A stretch of 64,000 nucleotides of DNA from Euptelea pleiosperma (GCA_035048495.1 CM068546.1:36970674-37034673); one strand, 5' to 3'. Counted from the stretch's first letter, positions 1 to 11,034 are shown. Notes: a model not told the origin generated them from the sequence alone. Made by a program: numbers and translations.

Positions 1-1204
1 ATTAAGTGAATGCCAGCTTAGCACTATCAACTACTGTTGGATTCTCGGAATCCACGGCCCTGAGTCAGACTCTTTAGAGGGAGTCAGAAAACAGAGGTCC
101 TTGGAGCCTAAGCCATGTATATATTGTCTCATGTTTTTTTATAGGGTCAGGCTCAGGGGACCCCCATTGTTCTGATCCCTCTTGCTGTTCATGTGCTCAG
201 CGGTGGCTGTCAGCGCCAAGTTAGCATCACTTTTTTCACTTTTGGGGTCGTTGACAACCATCGTTGAATTCTTGAAATCCATGGCCGAGCATGTGAACAC
301 TAAGAGGGGTCGGAGTTTTCACCCCAACAAAAAATCAGCTCATTCTGAAATTTCCAACCCCATCAAATGTGGTTTTCAAGTTACATGGTAAAAAACGACG
401 GTCCATAATTCTTCAGCTTCTAAACCAGTTTATGAATATCAGAATGATTTGAATTTTTGTGAGGATGATCTCCTCACCATATAGATCATCATCATAAAAA
501 ATCAGCCATTGATTCATCTTCTATGTAGGTACGCCAAAATGGGTGTAAAAAATGGGGGTAAAAAATGGGTGTCCCCCGAGCCCAACCCTTTTTATATGTG
601 TCACTATAATGGATAGGACAAAGCAATGGTTAAATATAAGAGTGATGGAGATTGAACTAAGCTTGACCATGGACATATGACACGTTGTTCTTTAATGAGC
701 ACATGGTGGACAAAGTTCTTTTGATCCTTCAATGAAATGCGATAAGAATGCCCAAAAAACAAAAAAAAAAAACCAAAAATGAAAAGCATCCATGACCATG
801 CTTTTTGAATTCTAATGGCTGCTACCTTAAAAAAAAAAAAAAAACCTAGAATAATTCTTACCGGTAGAAACCCCCATGAAACTTCCAATATGTTTGTCAA
901 AATTAACATTTTCTTGCCTCAATTGAGATATGGTTATGCATAAATTCAATATAAATTCGGCGACAAAAACAAAGATTTCGTACAATTTCTCAATAATTGT
1001 TGCTAGAAACTTTGTGAATTATTAACTCGGTCCCATTGAACATCATTGCGCGGTAATGGATTTTTCACATTTTCTTGAAACTAGTTGACAATGTTCATCG
1101 AAATTCAATTTCGTAATGAATATCTGTTCAACTACATTGCATTTTATACAAAAAATTGGACTTGATAGAAAAGAGACGATGAAATGGAAATAAGGATCTT
1201 CACT
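1..1204. other. Intergenic DNA, nothing recognised
   Basis: No gene is supported here. Open frames are short and lack family resemblance. The sequence is AT-rich with A-runs near 760 and 830 and contains no clear inverted repeat or retrotransposon domain that I can identify. Confidence 0.5.
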
Positions 1205-1207
1205 TAG

Positions 1208-1370
1208 TTGCAATAATTTTTTTTTTGATAAATCGAAAATATATTGAAAGAAGGAGATCGAGAAGATCTCAAAAATATAAAAGAGATTACAAAATCAGAA
1301 TGAAAGTCAAAGTAAAAGCTGACCCAATCTAAAATCCATATCTTCAAAAAACGTCTCTATTATGTCATGA
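1208..1370 (-). mobile_element. LINE 3' tail fragment
   Basis: A T-run (poly-A on the minus strand) is followed by the phrase GATAAATCGAAAATATATTG and GGAGATCGAGAAGATCTCAA. The same arrangement follows the T-run at 46270, where the adjoining sequence encodes a LINE C-terminus. This copy is only the untranslated tail, so the assignment rests on that similarity. Confidence 0.5.
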
Positions 1371-1705
1371 TACATTATCGAGGAACATGAGCCATCGCTA
1401 AAATGGTTTAGTGGGTTGAATCCCGCTAACCCATCCATAAACTTTAAAAAAATGATAATTAAAAAAGAACCAACCAACCCTTAATAAAAATGTCCAAATA
1501 AACTCGTATTTTTGGATAAGCTTGAAATACACCCATTAATTTACGTCATATAGAACGACATATATATCATTATGTATTAATGTATAATGATCCTCAAACT
1601 AATCACATTAAATATTAAATATATTTTTTTGGTTGGCCGCAATCGTATTATTGCTCTTATCCAACTTGTATGGTTTTACTTCTCAAAAAAAATTAAAAAA
1701 AATGA

Positions 1706-3126
1706 ACGGTCACGATCATCGGATGTACTATAAATAATGGAGCCTTTTTTTTCCTCTTTATTGGGCTGAGGTAAGATGGCACTTAATGTAAGGCTTTTTT
1801 TGTGAAAAGGGGGGCACTAGAAAAAAAATAAAAAGAAGAGCTTTTTTATTTCTCCCCCTTTTTTTCTACCACTTTTTGACGTCACTTCTCTCTTTATCAC
1901 GCCATGGTTTCTTAGTTCATTCATAGCATTTGTAAGGAAAACTCTAAAAAATTAAAGGGCTGAAGGCTTCAAAAATTATTCTTAATTGCATGCATGTTTA
2001 TGTGAAAAAAAAAAAAAAAAACTTTGCTATGTTTGAAGTCTTCTTCCTCGTAATGCAAAGGAAAAGTGCACGTAATTAACAAAATCACAATTTTGAATTG
2101 GTGTTACGATCTTATTTAGAGCAAGAACGCCAAGCCTACCTGCAAAGGTACTTTTGTTATTTTAGTGGAAGAGAAAATTGTCGCGTTACTGTTTTTATAC
2201 GGCACGATCATAAGATATACTCTAATTAATAGAGCCTTTTTTTTCCCACTTTATTGGGCTGAGGTAAGATGGCACTTAATGTAAGCCTTTTTTTGTGAAA
2301 AAGAGGGCACTAGAAAGAAAATAAAATATGGAAAGCTTTTTTCTCCCCCTTTTTCTATTGCTTTGACTTCACTTCTCTCTTTATCATGCCATGGTTTCTT
2401 GGTTCATTCATAACGTTTGTAAGGAAGCTCTAAAAAATTAAGGGAATTTTTGACATAACCCCCCATGTTATCTTTAAAATTTGACATACCCCTACAATTT
2501 GAAGAGGCTGACATACCCCCTATGACTCGGTCCACTGTCATTTGACTAGTGTTGACTCGAGATGACTACCACTTTTTTATTAAATGACAAAAATACTATT
2601 GTCTTCAACCTTGGAACAAGGGTTTGGACAAAAACCCAAACTCCAAATCAAACGGTTGTGGTGGACGGCCAGCCAAGAGATTCCAATGGGTTGGCCGCCC
2701 ATCACTGACGACCAACCCACCGGAGTCTCATGGCCAGCCGGCCACCACTCCGGCAATAATTTAAAATCTAAGGTTTAAAAAAAAAATAAGACAAAATAAT
2801 TTATATTTTAAACTTTTGAGATGTTGATTTTGGAAAGATGGATTCTCTCAAATTTAAATTATTGACCTTTGTGAATGGCTTTAACCTAAAGGTATTAAAA
2901 AAAAAAAAAACTTTAGCATGTTTGAAGCCTTCTTCCTTGTAATGCAATTGGGAAAAGTGCACGTAATTGACCTCATCAATCAATTAACGTCATTAGCAGA
3001 ATCGCAATTTTGAATATGGTGTTACGATCTTATTTTTAGTCCCGAATATCATTTTGTGCAAAAACCCGAGCCTACCTGCAAAGGTAATTTGTTTATTTTA
3101 ATGGAAGAGAAAATTGGCGCATTATC
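1706..3126. repeat. Tandem duplication, second copy interrupted
   Basis: Copy 1 is about 1706-2198. Copy 2 starts at about 2199 with the same order of landmarks: ACGGTCACGATC / ACGGCACGATC, then GGGCTGAGGTAAGATGGCAC, then CATGGTTTCTT, then CTCTAAAAAATTAA. Copy 2 is then broken at 2442 by a foldback-element arm and resumes near 2909 (AACTTTAGCATGTTTGAAG, matching AACTTTGCTATGTTTGAAG near 2022), running to about 3126. Both copies end with a GGAAGAGAAAATTG stretch. No coding potential was seen. Confidence 0.75.
2442..2880 (+). mobile_element. Truncated Mutator-like foldback element (one arm)
   Basis: It begins GGGAATTTTTGACATAACCC and continues through the same phrases as the complete element at 49958-50785: CTGACATACCCCCTATGACT, AACCCAAACTCCAAATCAAA, GGCCAGCC and TTGATTTTGGAAAGATGG. 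The right arm is missing, so no target-site duplication can be confirmed. The short frame at 2584-2778 lies inside this arm and is not a gene. Confidence 0.7.
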
Positions 3127-3179
3127 GCCAGTGGCGCACGGAGAAAGAGGGATTGCCCACCCTTAACTTTGAATTTTTG

Positions 3180-3740
3180 CACACCTCTAGGTGATTTACA
3201 ATTTGAGGTAGTGCAACACTTACTTTGTCCACACTCAACTTCAATGTTTGGTCCATCCTTAGTGGACCACAGTATTTGCCACGTGCAACACTCTTAGAGA
3301 CCACTGACCATATGGATGTTTAGCTCATCCCTAGGTGGACCCATATACCAAAAGGGAGGTGATGTACCAAGCTGCAGCTTACGCAAAGCATAAGCTAGCA
3401 CCAGTTTTGTGGCTCATCGCTGCCATCTAGGCCCACTGACCACATGGACATTCATAGCAAAAATCAGCTTGTTTTTACAAATTTTAGTACTAAAAAAATG
3501 GTTGAATTTAACGGCTAGAATCAGGCTTTAAAAATTACTAAAATCTAATGGCTAGAGATTACCAATCACGGTGATTTTTTGTGTGTATATTCACCAAAAA
3601 TGAGCCTCGTTAGCGTTTTCTAACCCTTGGATCTATGTACCCCAAATTATGTTTGAATCCAACGGTTAAAAATATTCCCATGTGAAAGAGTCAAATTCAA
3701 CGGTTAGGAATCACTAATCAGGCTGGTTTTGGTCTCTTTT
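3180..3740. repeat. Diverged copies of the 'ATGGATGTTTGG' MITE family
   Basis: The stretch carries the phrases that mark this family throughout the window: GGTCCATCCTTAGTGGACCA, GCCACGTGCAAC, CACTGACCATATGGATGTTT, CAAAAATCAGCTTG and AACGGTTAGGAATCACTAAT. At least two damaged copies seem to be joined. The boundaries are approximate. Confidence 0.55.
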
Positions 3741-4440
3741 TGTATTTAATTTCAATTCATTTTGCTCATTAAAGGATGTCCCTTTAACATGCTAGAAAAC
3801 TACTTATTAAAGCTTCTGGGTGGCCGGCCAGTGGGTCCTTTTTATGTTGTATATACACGCATGCACGCGTGGGTATGGGCGGCTTATGATTATATTAAAG
3901 AAAGATCCAAAGGGTGCTTGCCCCCTCCTTAAAAAAAAATCATCTGCCATTAGATCTAGATTGGCTAGTCAATGCAGCACCTCTTGGTTGACCAAGGACC
4001 TTAAAATCTCATCAACTTGATGATGGGGTTGCATCCAATATTCAATCACCTCTCTTTTTCATCAACAAGATCGATATTTTAGCTGTCTTAGCCCTGGTGC
4101 GAATGCGAGTTTTGTAATGTTTGGCATGCCATTTTCTCACGAAAATATTTAGCCGGGTTCACAGATTTTCTGCCAAAATGTGCACAAAGGTCATGAACAT
4201 GTGCACAAAGATTAATCCCCATGATATCACAACTTTCCTGTCTAACAAATACCAAAATATGCGATGAGCCGGTCCCAATATGGCAAGTATCACGCAAGAT
4301 AACTTTCCATAAAATTGCAACCAGAAAATGACATGGTTGCCAAATGCTTTAAAATATTTTGACAGACGAATATTTAGCCAGGAAGTTAATTGGCTGCGAT
4401 AATATATTCTCTCGGAAGTAATTTGCTGGCGTACCAAGCA
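3741..4440. other. Intergenic DNA, nothing recognised
   Basis: There is no supported gene or clear repeat. The short frame at 3820-4020 has no family resemblance. Confidence 0.4.
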
Positions 4441-4449
4441 CGGTCTTAG

Positions 4450-4630
4450 GAGTAAAACTTCTATCAACAAAAAATTGTAAATCACACAATCATATGCCAA
4501 TGAGTTCTCGGCATGTACACAAGTGCTTTTTGCATCGTGCCATGTGCTTTTGCTTTTAGGTGTACGTTGCCCAGAACTCATTGGCTGTGATTGTGTGATT
4601 TGCAATCCGATTGTGACAGAAGTTTTACTC
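4450..4630. mobile_element. Short Mutator-like MITE with 9-bp TSD
   Basis: The 181-bp foldback starts GAGTAAAACTTCTATCA and ends with the inverse of GAGTAAAACTTCTGTCACAA. The arms extend inward through AAATCACACAATCA and CCAATGAGTTCT. It is flanked by CGGTCTTAG (4441-4449) and CGGTCTTGG (4631-4639), an 8/9 direct repeat. That length is typical of Mutator-like insertions. It encodes nothing. Confidence 0.8.
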
Positions 4631-4744
4631 CGGTCTTGGGGTTTTTTTCCATTTCCCTTCCTCTAATCCGTTACACTTTTTGACAACTATGAATCATTAA
4701 GCAATTTTATGAGAAAAATCAGATTTTACTGAACAATAAAAATA

Positions 4745-6880
4745 AACTAGTGTTTGCCCCCGTGCGAAGCATAGGTATTCGGTTTTCTAAAATATTTTTG
4801 TAGAAAATAATTCCACATCAGTTTTAAGAAATTTTTTTGTAGAAAATAAAATTTAAGTATGAAAAATAAACTTGTAATTAACGTATGTAGAAAAATGCAT
4901 GACATCAGCCTTTCGTATTATAAAAAAAGATTTCGGCATTTAGTAGCTTGAGTTGATATCTTTTTTGTGCCAAGATGCATTTTAATACAAAAAACGTTTT
5001 GTCTATAATATTATAATTCAATGTTATAAAAAATATCTCCTAAGTTCCTAACTTGCCCATGTTTGTGCACACAGTATAAAAAAAATTATTGTGAAAAGAT
5101 ATTATTTATTAGTCTTTGCTACTGATAGCAATCGTATTCCTTGGATTCTCTATAATTACTTTAAATTATAAAATATAATTAATCGACTTTATTAATTTCA
5201 ACAAAGTCTAAAAACTTTCCTTACCTATTAGTTTTAAATAGTGAGTAAAAATTTTAGAATTTCTTAGATTTATATTTTGGTCTCGCTCAAAACTCTATAT
5301 TATTCTTTTAATTCTTCCCGTCGTGTTCTATTTCTCTCCTTAAATTTCATTCATTTTCTAAAACAACTAAATTTTCTAAAATATCTCCTTTTTTAAATGG
5401 CCTGATGTCTCTTCTTAAATTTTCTTCTATTTTTTAAATAACTCTCTTTTCTAAAAAATATCCTCTTGAAAAGGCCAGAATTATGCTTGGTGGTAGATTA
5501 AATAGAATGAGAGAAAGAGATATTGACATTTAGAAAGACTTTAGTGACGTTTTCATAGTGACTTTGAGAATTAGCGCGTTGTTATCAACGTTTAGACAAT
5601 TCTCAAAAATGTGTCTAGAGACTAATGACAAATTCTTTGGTGTCATATCATACCAAAAGAGTAGATCTACATGAAATAGTATGTGAGACCTACATGAGAT
5701 GATAAAGATGACAATATGCGATAATTTCATACCTAATAAGAAAAAAACAGATCAACAAACAAAGAATAAGAAGAAGAAAACATTTTGATCAACCCATTAA
5801 TGTAAATAAACATTGCGACCCCTAAAAAGATTAAGCTACGTTGAGGAGAGTCTATTGAGACGTTCTTCCTTAATCTTTAAATTTTGCTCCGAGGTGGTTA
5901 CTTGCAGTATTATTTTGGTTTTCCTGTAATATATTCGTCACATAGATATATCATCCACTATTTAACCCATATGATAATATTTTCAGGCGATATTCTGCCA
6001 TTGTAAAGCTCGTTTTAAATTGAAATGAGCTTATAACGTACTTGGTTATATCATCCCAACTGAGATAACTCCATACAAATGACAAAAGAGATGAAGAAGA
6101 AAAAAATGATTAAAGCCAAATGAAATGGTAGTTTTCAATTAGATCAATGAACTACCTAACAATTCAAACCCTAAAAAAATCATCAAAAACTCTAAAATAA
6201 ATAACAATTCCTCCTCAACTACATTTTTTTCTTCTCCTTCTCCTTAATTGTCTTTTTTTTCTTCTCTAGTCTCTCACTTCTAACGCCTTTCTTACAATCA
6301 TTCTTCATGGCTCTACACTTATAAAGCTATAAGCATAGAGATGTGGAGCATTTCAATTTATGAGAATTTTAATGGAGAGAATGACGTAATTAATGCATTG
6401 ATTTTGAAAACAAATCAAAATGAATTTTTTAATGCATTATTGATAATTTAGGAATTAATGAATGAAATAAGGAGATGGAGAATTATAGGATTGGAAAGAG
6501 AGAAAACGTTTTGGAATTAATTGGAGATGGTAGAGAATTTAAGAATTAATGAAGAAATTAAATAGAGGGAGAGTGATAGGATTAGAAAGAGAGATGTTGG
6601 TTTTGGAATCAAACTAAAATAGATTTATTAATGCATCGTTGAAAATTAAGGAATTAATGAATGAAATAAGGAGATAGAGAGTCGTAGGAATGGAAAGAGA
6701 GAAGACGTTTTGGAATTAATTAGAGATGAGAGAGAATTTAAGAATTAATGAAGAAATTAAATAGGAGAGTGAGAAGATTGAAAAGAGATATATTTTGTGC
6801 ATGGGTGTTTTTGGAATAAACTAAAAAGCTGGAGAAAGCGCCACCTCAGCAGGGTTGAGCTTTAGTACAGATAATAGATA
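4745..6880. mobile_element. Putative non-autonomous element, class uncertain (Helitron-like?)
   Basis: The left part contains GTTTGCCCCCGTGCGAAGCA, a GC-rich phrase I associate with non-autonomous Helitron-type repeats in plants. The right part has GCGCCACCTCAGCAGGGTTG followed by TTTAGTACAGATAATAGATA. The interior is very AT-rich. Neither the terminal TC/CTRR pair nor a terminal hairpin is clear, so the class is a guess. No protein is encoded. Confidence 0.3.
6366..6800. repeat. Two-copy tandem repeat, period about 199 bp
   Basis: GGAATTAATGAATGAAATAA recurs at 6451 and 6650. Both copies are followed by GGAGAT(G/A)GAGA, GGAAAGAGAGA and CGTTTTGGAATTAATT. The repeat is purine-rich and non-coding, and lies inside the larger AT-rich element. 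Confidence 0.75.
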
Positions 6881-6993
6881 TTAAAAACTTTCTAATTAAG
6901 GATTTATATTTTAATCGCACACAGCTACGCCAGAGTTCACGAGTTACCACGATTTCTTGGCCGAAATCTACTTTTCTCTAGCCTCAACAACCC

Positions 6994-7387
6994 GAGTAAA
7001 ACTTCTGTCTCAAGATGTTGTGACCGAAACCGGTCACAGCCCACAATATGAGCCACGTGTCACATTATTAGAGGGAGATGACCGTATGGATGTTTGGTCA
7101 GTCCCTCGGTGGATCTGAAAACCCAAAATCAGCTTGATTAGTGATTTCTAACCATAGGATTAATGTAATTTTTATGGATTGAGTTTAACAGTAGGAATTT
7201 GAGCGTTATTTGGGTGGAAATATTCAAAGGTTCAAATCACTAATCGGGATGATTTTTGGTTTTCAGGTCCACCAAGGGAGTGGACAAACATCCATACGGT
7301 CATCGACCTCTAATAGTATTCCACGTGGCTCGCATTGTGGGTTGTGACCGGCTTTAGTTATAACATCTTGTGATAGAAGTTTTGCTC
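6994..7387. mobile_element. Mutator-like foldback MITE just upstream of the bZIP promoter
   Basis: The arms pair over almost the whole length. The left end is GAGTAAAACTTCTGTCTCAA and the inverse of the right end is GAGCAAAACTTCTATCACAA. The arms then share AAGATGTT, the CCGGTCAC region, GCCACGTG, ATGGATGTTTG and CTAATC. Flanks CAACAACCC (6985-6993) and CAACTACCC (7389-7397) match 8/9 with a one-base offset, suggesting a 9-bp target duplication. CACGTG G-boxes lie at 7054-7059 and 7322-7327. The element ends about 90 bp before the bZIP TATA box. Confidence 0.8.
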
Positions 7388-7476
7388 CCAACTACCCTTA
7401 TTGGAGAAGATTCCTTCGAACTTGTTCAAATTGTTAAAAAATACAATAAAAAATCCGAAAACCCACCTTGTTCCTC

Positions 7477-7484
7477 TATAAAAG
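7477..7484 (+). promoter_or_regulatory. TATA box of the bZIP gene
   Basis: TATAAAAG lies in the context CTCTATAAAAGCCCC. Transcription would start about 25-35 bp downstream, near 7510, giving a leader of about 900 nt. No ATG occurs between there and 7867. The start site is inferred, not observed. Confidence 0.6.
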
Positions 7485-7866
7485 CCCCCTTTGAGATCTC
7501 TAAAACCTTCCTCCCTCGCATCGATTTCTCTTATTTCTTGCGTAAATCCGCTCTGTTTTCCCTTCCTTTCAAGCCTCTTGGCTTCTTGGGTTTTACGTCT
7601 TTTTGGCTCCTGCTTTCGAGGTTATCAATCAGCTAAGTATCTTCTCTCTTTCGGTCTCTGATTCCTGAGAATTTTCTTTGGTTGATCAGTTTGATTTTTG
7701 GATTTTCTTTGATTTCTTGGATACTTTGTTGTCTATATCAAAACCCAGTTGGGAAATCGCGTTTTATTGTGGTTTGATTGCTTTACCGTTTGATTCTCTG
7801 GACCAAATTCCGGAATCTGGTTTTTCTCGGTGGTTTTGGGTGTTTTCTCTTTGATTAGAAAAACCC

Positions 7867-7893
7867 ATGTCGCAAAAATCGATTTTGAGGTGA
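7867..7893 (+). promoter_or_regulatory. uORF in bZIP leader (8 codons)
   Basis: This is the first ATG after the inferred transcription start; it encodes 8 residues and ends in TGA. The peptide is not recognised. Several short uORFs before the conserved one are usual in S1 bZIP leaders. Confidence 0.45.
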
Positions 7894-8118
7894 ACATTGG
7901 GTTTAATACGAGTTCTATTGCCGATTTCTTGCTTGGAGGAAAAACCTAATTCGAAATCCTATTTCTATAAACCTATCTGCGTGTTAGGTCCAAATCTGGT
8001 TTATTCTGCTTATACTTCGGAGAAATCTTTCTGGGTTTTATATTTCATATTTAAAGCTTACTCAAATTCGTGTTGCGGTTTCTGTATTTCTCTGTGGATT
8101 GGAACTAGGGTTCTGGTA

Positions 8119-8166
8119 ATGATCTCAATGATTTTACATTTATTTTACTGGAAAACACATCTCTAG
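8119..8166 (+). promoter_or_regulatory. uORF in bZIP leader (15 codons)
   Basis: The frame runs ATG ATC TCA ATG ... CTC TAG and ends only 5 nt before the ATG of the conserved sucrose-control uORF. The longer open frame upstream (from 7897) has no ATG at its start, so the true uORF is this short one. Ribosomes finishing here have little distance to reinitiate at 8172. Confidence 0.45.
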
Positions 8167-8171
8167 TATTT

Positions 8172-8258
8172 ATGAACTACGTAACTCTTCTGCGTCGAAT
8201 CCGTCTTCTTCAGTCATTCTCAGTTGTGTTCCTCTACTGGTTCTATGTGTTCTCATGA
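8172..8258 (+). promoter_or_regulatory. Conserved sucrose-control peptide uORF (SC-uORF)
   Basis: A 28-residue upstream ORF ends in SFSVVFLYWFYVFS. This is the hallmark C-terminus of the sucrose-control peptide found in leaders of group S1 bZIP mRNAs such as Arabidopsis bZIP11. In that family the nascent peptide stalls ribosomes when sucrose is high and represses translation of the main ORF. An in-frame stop at 8106-8108 and absence of any other in-frame ATG fix the start at 8172. It lies 151 nt before the main start, as expected. Its N-terminus (MNYVTLLRRIRLLQ) is not conserved in the family. The identity is clear from the motif; regulation here is inferred. Confidence 0.92.
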
Positions 8259-8277
8259 ACTAGTTTTCGCGGTTTGA
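8245..8277 (+). promoter_or_regulatory. Overlapping out-of-frame uORFs at the SC-uORF stop
   Basis: Within the last codons of the SC-uORF, ATG at 8245 opens a 10-codon frame ending at 8277. A second ATG at 8255 overlaps the SC-uORF stop (ATGA) and gives a 2-codon frame ending at 8263. Similar overlaps are described for Arabidopsis S1 bZIP leaders. The effect on reinitiation here is not known. Confidence 0.4.
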
Positions 8278-8409
8278 TCTGATTCACTCATTGTAGATAG
8301 ATACCCCCATCTTAGGTAATTGAATTTGGAAACTCAAATTCATTGTAAATACCCATCTTGCACCATTCGAACTTCGAACTGAATTGATCTTTTTCGGGAA
8401 AAAAAGAAA

Positions 8410-8847
8410 ATGTCATCCATGCAACAACAAGTGAGCTCGGGATCGGAAGGAGACCCGCAATACGTGATGGTTGATGATAGAAGAAAGAGAAGAATGCTTT
8501 CGAACCGAGAATCTGCAAGGCGGTCGCGAATGAAGAAGCAGCAGCACTTGGATGATCTCATAAACCAAGTAGCTCAGCTGCAAAAAGAAAACAATGAGAT
8601 CATGCAACGTGTTACTGCCACCACACAGATTTACCTAAATGTCGAATCGGAGAACAATATCTTGAGGGCTCAGATGATTGAATTGAGTGATAGATTGCTG
8701 TCTCTGAACTCTGTACTCCGTATTGTCAAGGAGGTTAGTGGGCTTGCCATGGAGATACCCGAAATACCAGATCCTCTGCTGAAACCGTGGCTGCTCCCTT
8801 GCCCATCGCAGCCAATCATGGCTTCTGCAAACATGTTCCAGTGTTGA
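8410..8847 (+). CDS. Group S1 bZIP transcription factor (bZIP11/bZIP53-like)
   Basis: Single-exon ORF of 145 residues, a normal length for group S1 bZIPs. The basic region spans about residues 24-43 (RRKRRMLSNRESARRSRMKK) and has the invariant N-x7-R (N32, R40). The leucine zipper follows in heptads at L50, L57, I64, T71, V78, L85, L92 and L99; the polar T71 breaks the run. The C-terminus (PWLLPCPSQPIMASANMFQC) resembles the tail of bZIP53 and bZIP11. These nuclear proteins bind ACGT-core sites, usually as heterodimers with group C bZIPs, and reprogram amino-acid and sugar metabolism under low energy. The leader contains the SC-uORF, so translational repression by sucrose is likely. The start at 8410 lies after an A-rich stretch and the next in-frame ATG is only three codons on. 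Which S1 paralogue it is cannot be settled without a tree. Confidence 0.95.
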   Translation: MSSMQQQVSSGSEGDPQYVMVDDRRKRRMLSNRESARRSRMKKQQHLDDLINQVAQLQKENNEIMQRVTATTQIYLNVESENNILRAQMIELSDRLLSLNSVLRIVKEVSGLAMEIPEIPDPLLKPWLLPCPSQPIMASANMFQC

Positions 8848-11034
8848 ATCATCTCAACTGTGTTTGGCAAAAAATATAAGGTTGTGCCCCTCTTTGTGGT
8901 TTTTTAGGTTCTACATTTTAGTTTAGTATGTTTCTTTTACTGTTATTCTCTTAGATGGTAGTCTTTGTCTGTTCTGTGTCTAGAGACTTGATATGTAGTT
9001 TTGGTTCTTTGAGTTATGATCAATCTATGTTAATTAATTTTCAAATGTTGCAATGGTTGAGTGTTATTGGTTTGTATGGGATGTGTTTATGTTGTAGTTT
9101 GGCCTGAAATTTGATCGATTGGCTGTTTCTGATATTGGCTAAATGGAAGCAAATTGTGTCTTTTGTGGGTATTTATGGATTCATTAGTGATATTGTTTTT
9201 GTGGATATTTATGGATTCGTGAATGATTTTCATGGGACTTTGAGAAATATGGTTGTTAGTTGCAGTCTGATGCTCATGTATTTGAATGGTATACATGTTA
9301 GTTACAGAGTCTGATGCTCACCTAATGTTTTTAATTAAAAAAAAACTCCCTTCCAGTCGTTTGAATTGACTATGGTGGTTCTGTGAGCCCTGCTGCTAAA
9401 ACTGTTTAATCCATTAATTGTAACAGATGTATTCTTTCTCAGCTCAGCAACTATTAGTTGTATCAAGGTTGTTTACTAAATGCGGGAGGCTGGCTAGATT
9501 TCATGGCTTGGAATTGAGTTGATTTTTGTATTATTAATAGTATTAGTTTCCATCTATTTCACCAAAAATGTGTGGATGGATTATAATCATTGATCTTGAA
9601 TGAATTGAAGAATCAATGGTTTATTACACTTTGGTGATTTTATTTGAGATGTCTGTGCGAGCAATTTTTCAGAAAGCAAAGAAGAGGTGCATCCTGAAAG
9701 GGGATGTACTGCCCTGTCTTATTCTACTGATGAACAAGTTAAAATGATTTGAAGATTTTTTAACTGGTCCTAGCCCAAAACCAATTGAACTCCATATCCC
9801 AATCAGGTTTTAAAATATTTTCCCAACATTGACAACTGCCATGGGAAGTTTTATTGAACTTGTCAAATACTTTCCCAACTTTGAAGGAACTTTCAACTGA
9901 CACTGCTGCAATATGGAGTTTTCTGGGATTTCTTTCTATGGTCTGCATCAGTGTTGGTGGCGGTGGTTGAGAGTGAGATGAGGAACATATGAGCCGTAAG
10001 GTTAAAAACTTGTCACGTTTCTTAAGGTTGAAAAGTGTATCACTTCGGCAAATTATCAGGGTTGACAATGGAATCTGTGACATATAACAAGCCATTCTTC
10101 AGGTGACATCGGGAAAATCACGCTTGCCATAGTAATTGGTTTATCTTTGTCGCCATGAAATTGAATTACCAATGGCACCAGGTGGTGGATTCTTTTTAGA
10201 AGATTTACAGGAACAAAACTCAGCCCCATCAGATGATCCAGAGCACGAAACCTACTGTATTCCTTGTCAATGGTTAGAAATACATAGAGCGCAGATCTAA
10301 GACTGCAGTCCAAAAGTAAGATCCATTTAATGTTCAATCAGCAGGTCCATTAATTAAATAGACCTCATTGATCGTATAACAGTCAGGGGGATACAATGGA
10401 CGGTTAGGATCATAAAACTGAGCTTATTTGGGTCATGGAAATCTTTAGATCATTATGATAAATCATTTTCTGTTTAAATTATAAAACGAAAAAAAAAACT
10501 ACTTGTCTAATGATATAATTGATCATGACCAACACCTTTGTCGGCAATGTCCCCTTTCACCGATGCCGCTAGGGCATTGAAATGGGGGGTGGGTCAAACC
10601 CAAATTGCATCGGATTCGAACTCGGACTTAGTAGATTTTTATCGTTGAGAGAAGATCTGAATGAAATGGGTTGGATATATGAATCCTTGTAAATTAATCC
10701 AATTCAAATTCGAGTCGAGTCGGATTCAGATCTTTGTGTTAAGTATTTGAATCGGGTATAATATTGGGTTTGGGGGTTGGATCTTACTAAAATATTAATT
10801 TTTAGTGGATTCAACCCATATTCGAAATATGAATCGGATACAGATATTCCCATATGGACCGTACCATGGTTCAAATTTGGATCATGTGTCATGGATTTGA
10901 GTCAAATCCAAATTCTGGATCATTATATTAAGAGTCAAAATTGGATCTGGATCTGAATCTATCCTAACCCAAATTGGGATATGGATTAGCCAAATAAGGT
11001 CAATGATTGTCCAATGACAATGGACCAGATCATG
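8848..11034. other. 3' flank of bZIP gene and intergenic DNA
   Basis: The first few hundred bases are T-rich and are probably 3' UTR. The remainder holds no supported gene. Minus-strand frames at 9760-10095 and 10056-10337 overlap and have no recognised domain. About 10570-11000 is a degenerate repeat full of GGAT/ATCC phrases. Confidence 0.5.

Noticed and set aside
7370..7636. 88-residue frame across the bZIP TATA box
   Set aside because: It starts inside the MITE and upstream of the TATA box, so it would not be on the mRNA from that start.
7897..8166. 89-residue open frame before the SC-uORF
   Set aside because: Its first codon is TTG. The first true ATG in the frame is at 8119, so only a 15-codon uORF is supported.
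9760..10337. Overlapping minus-strand frames
   Set aside because: They partly read like protein, but no family was recognised and they overlap in different frames without splice support.
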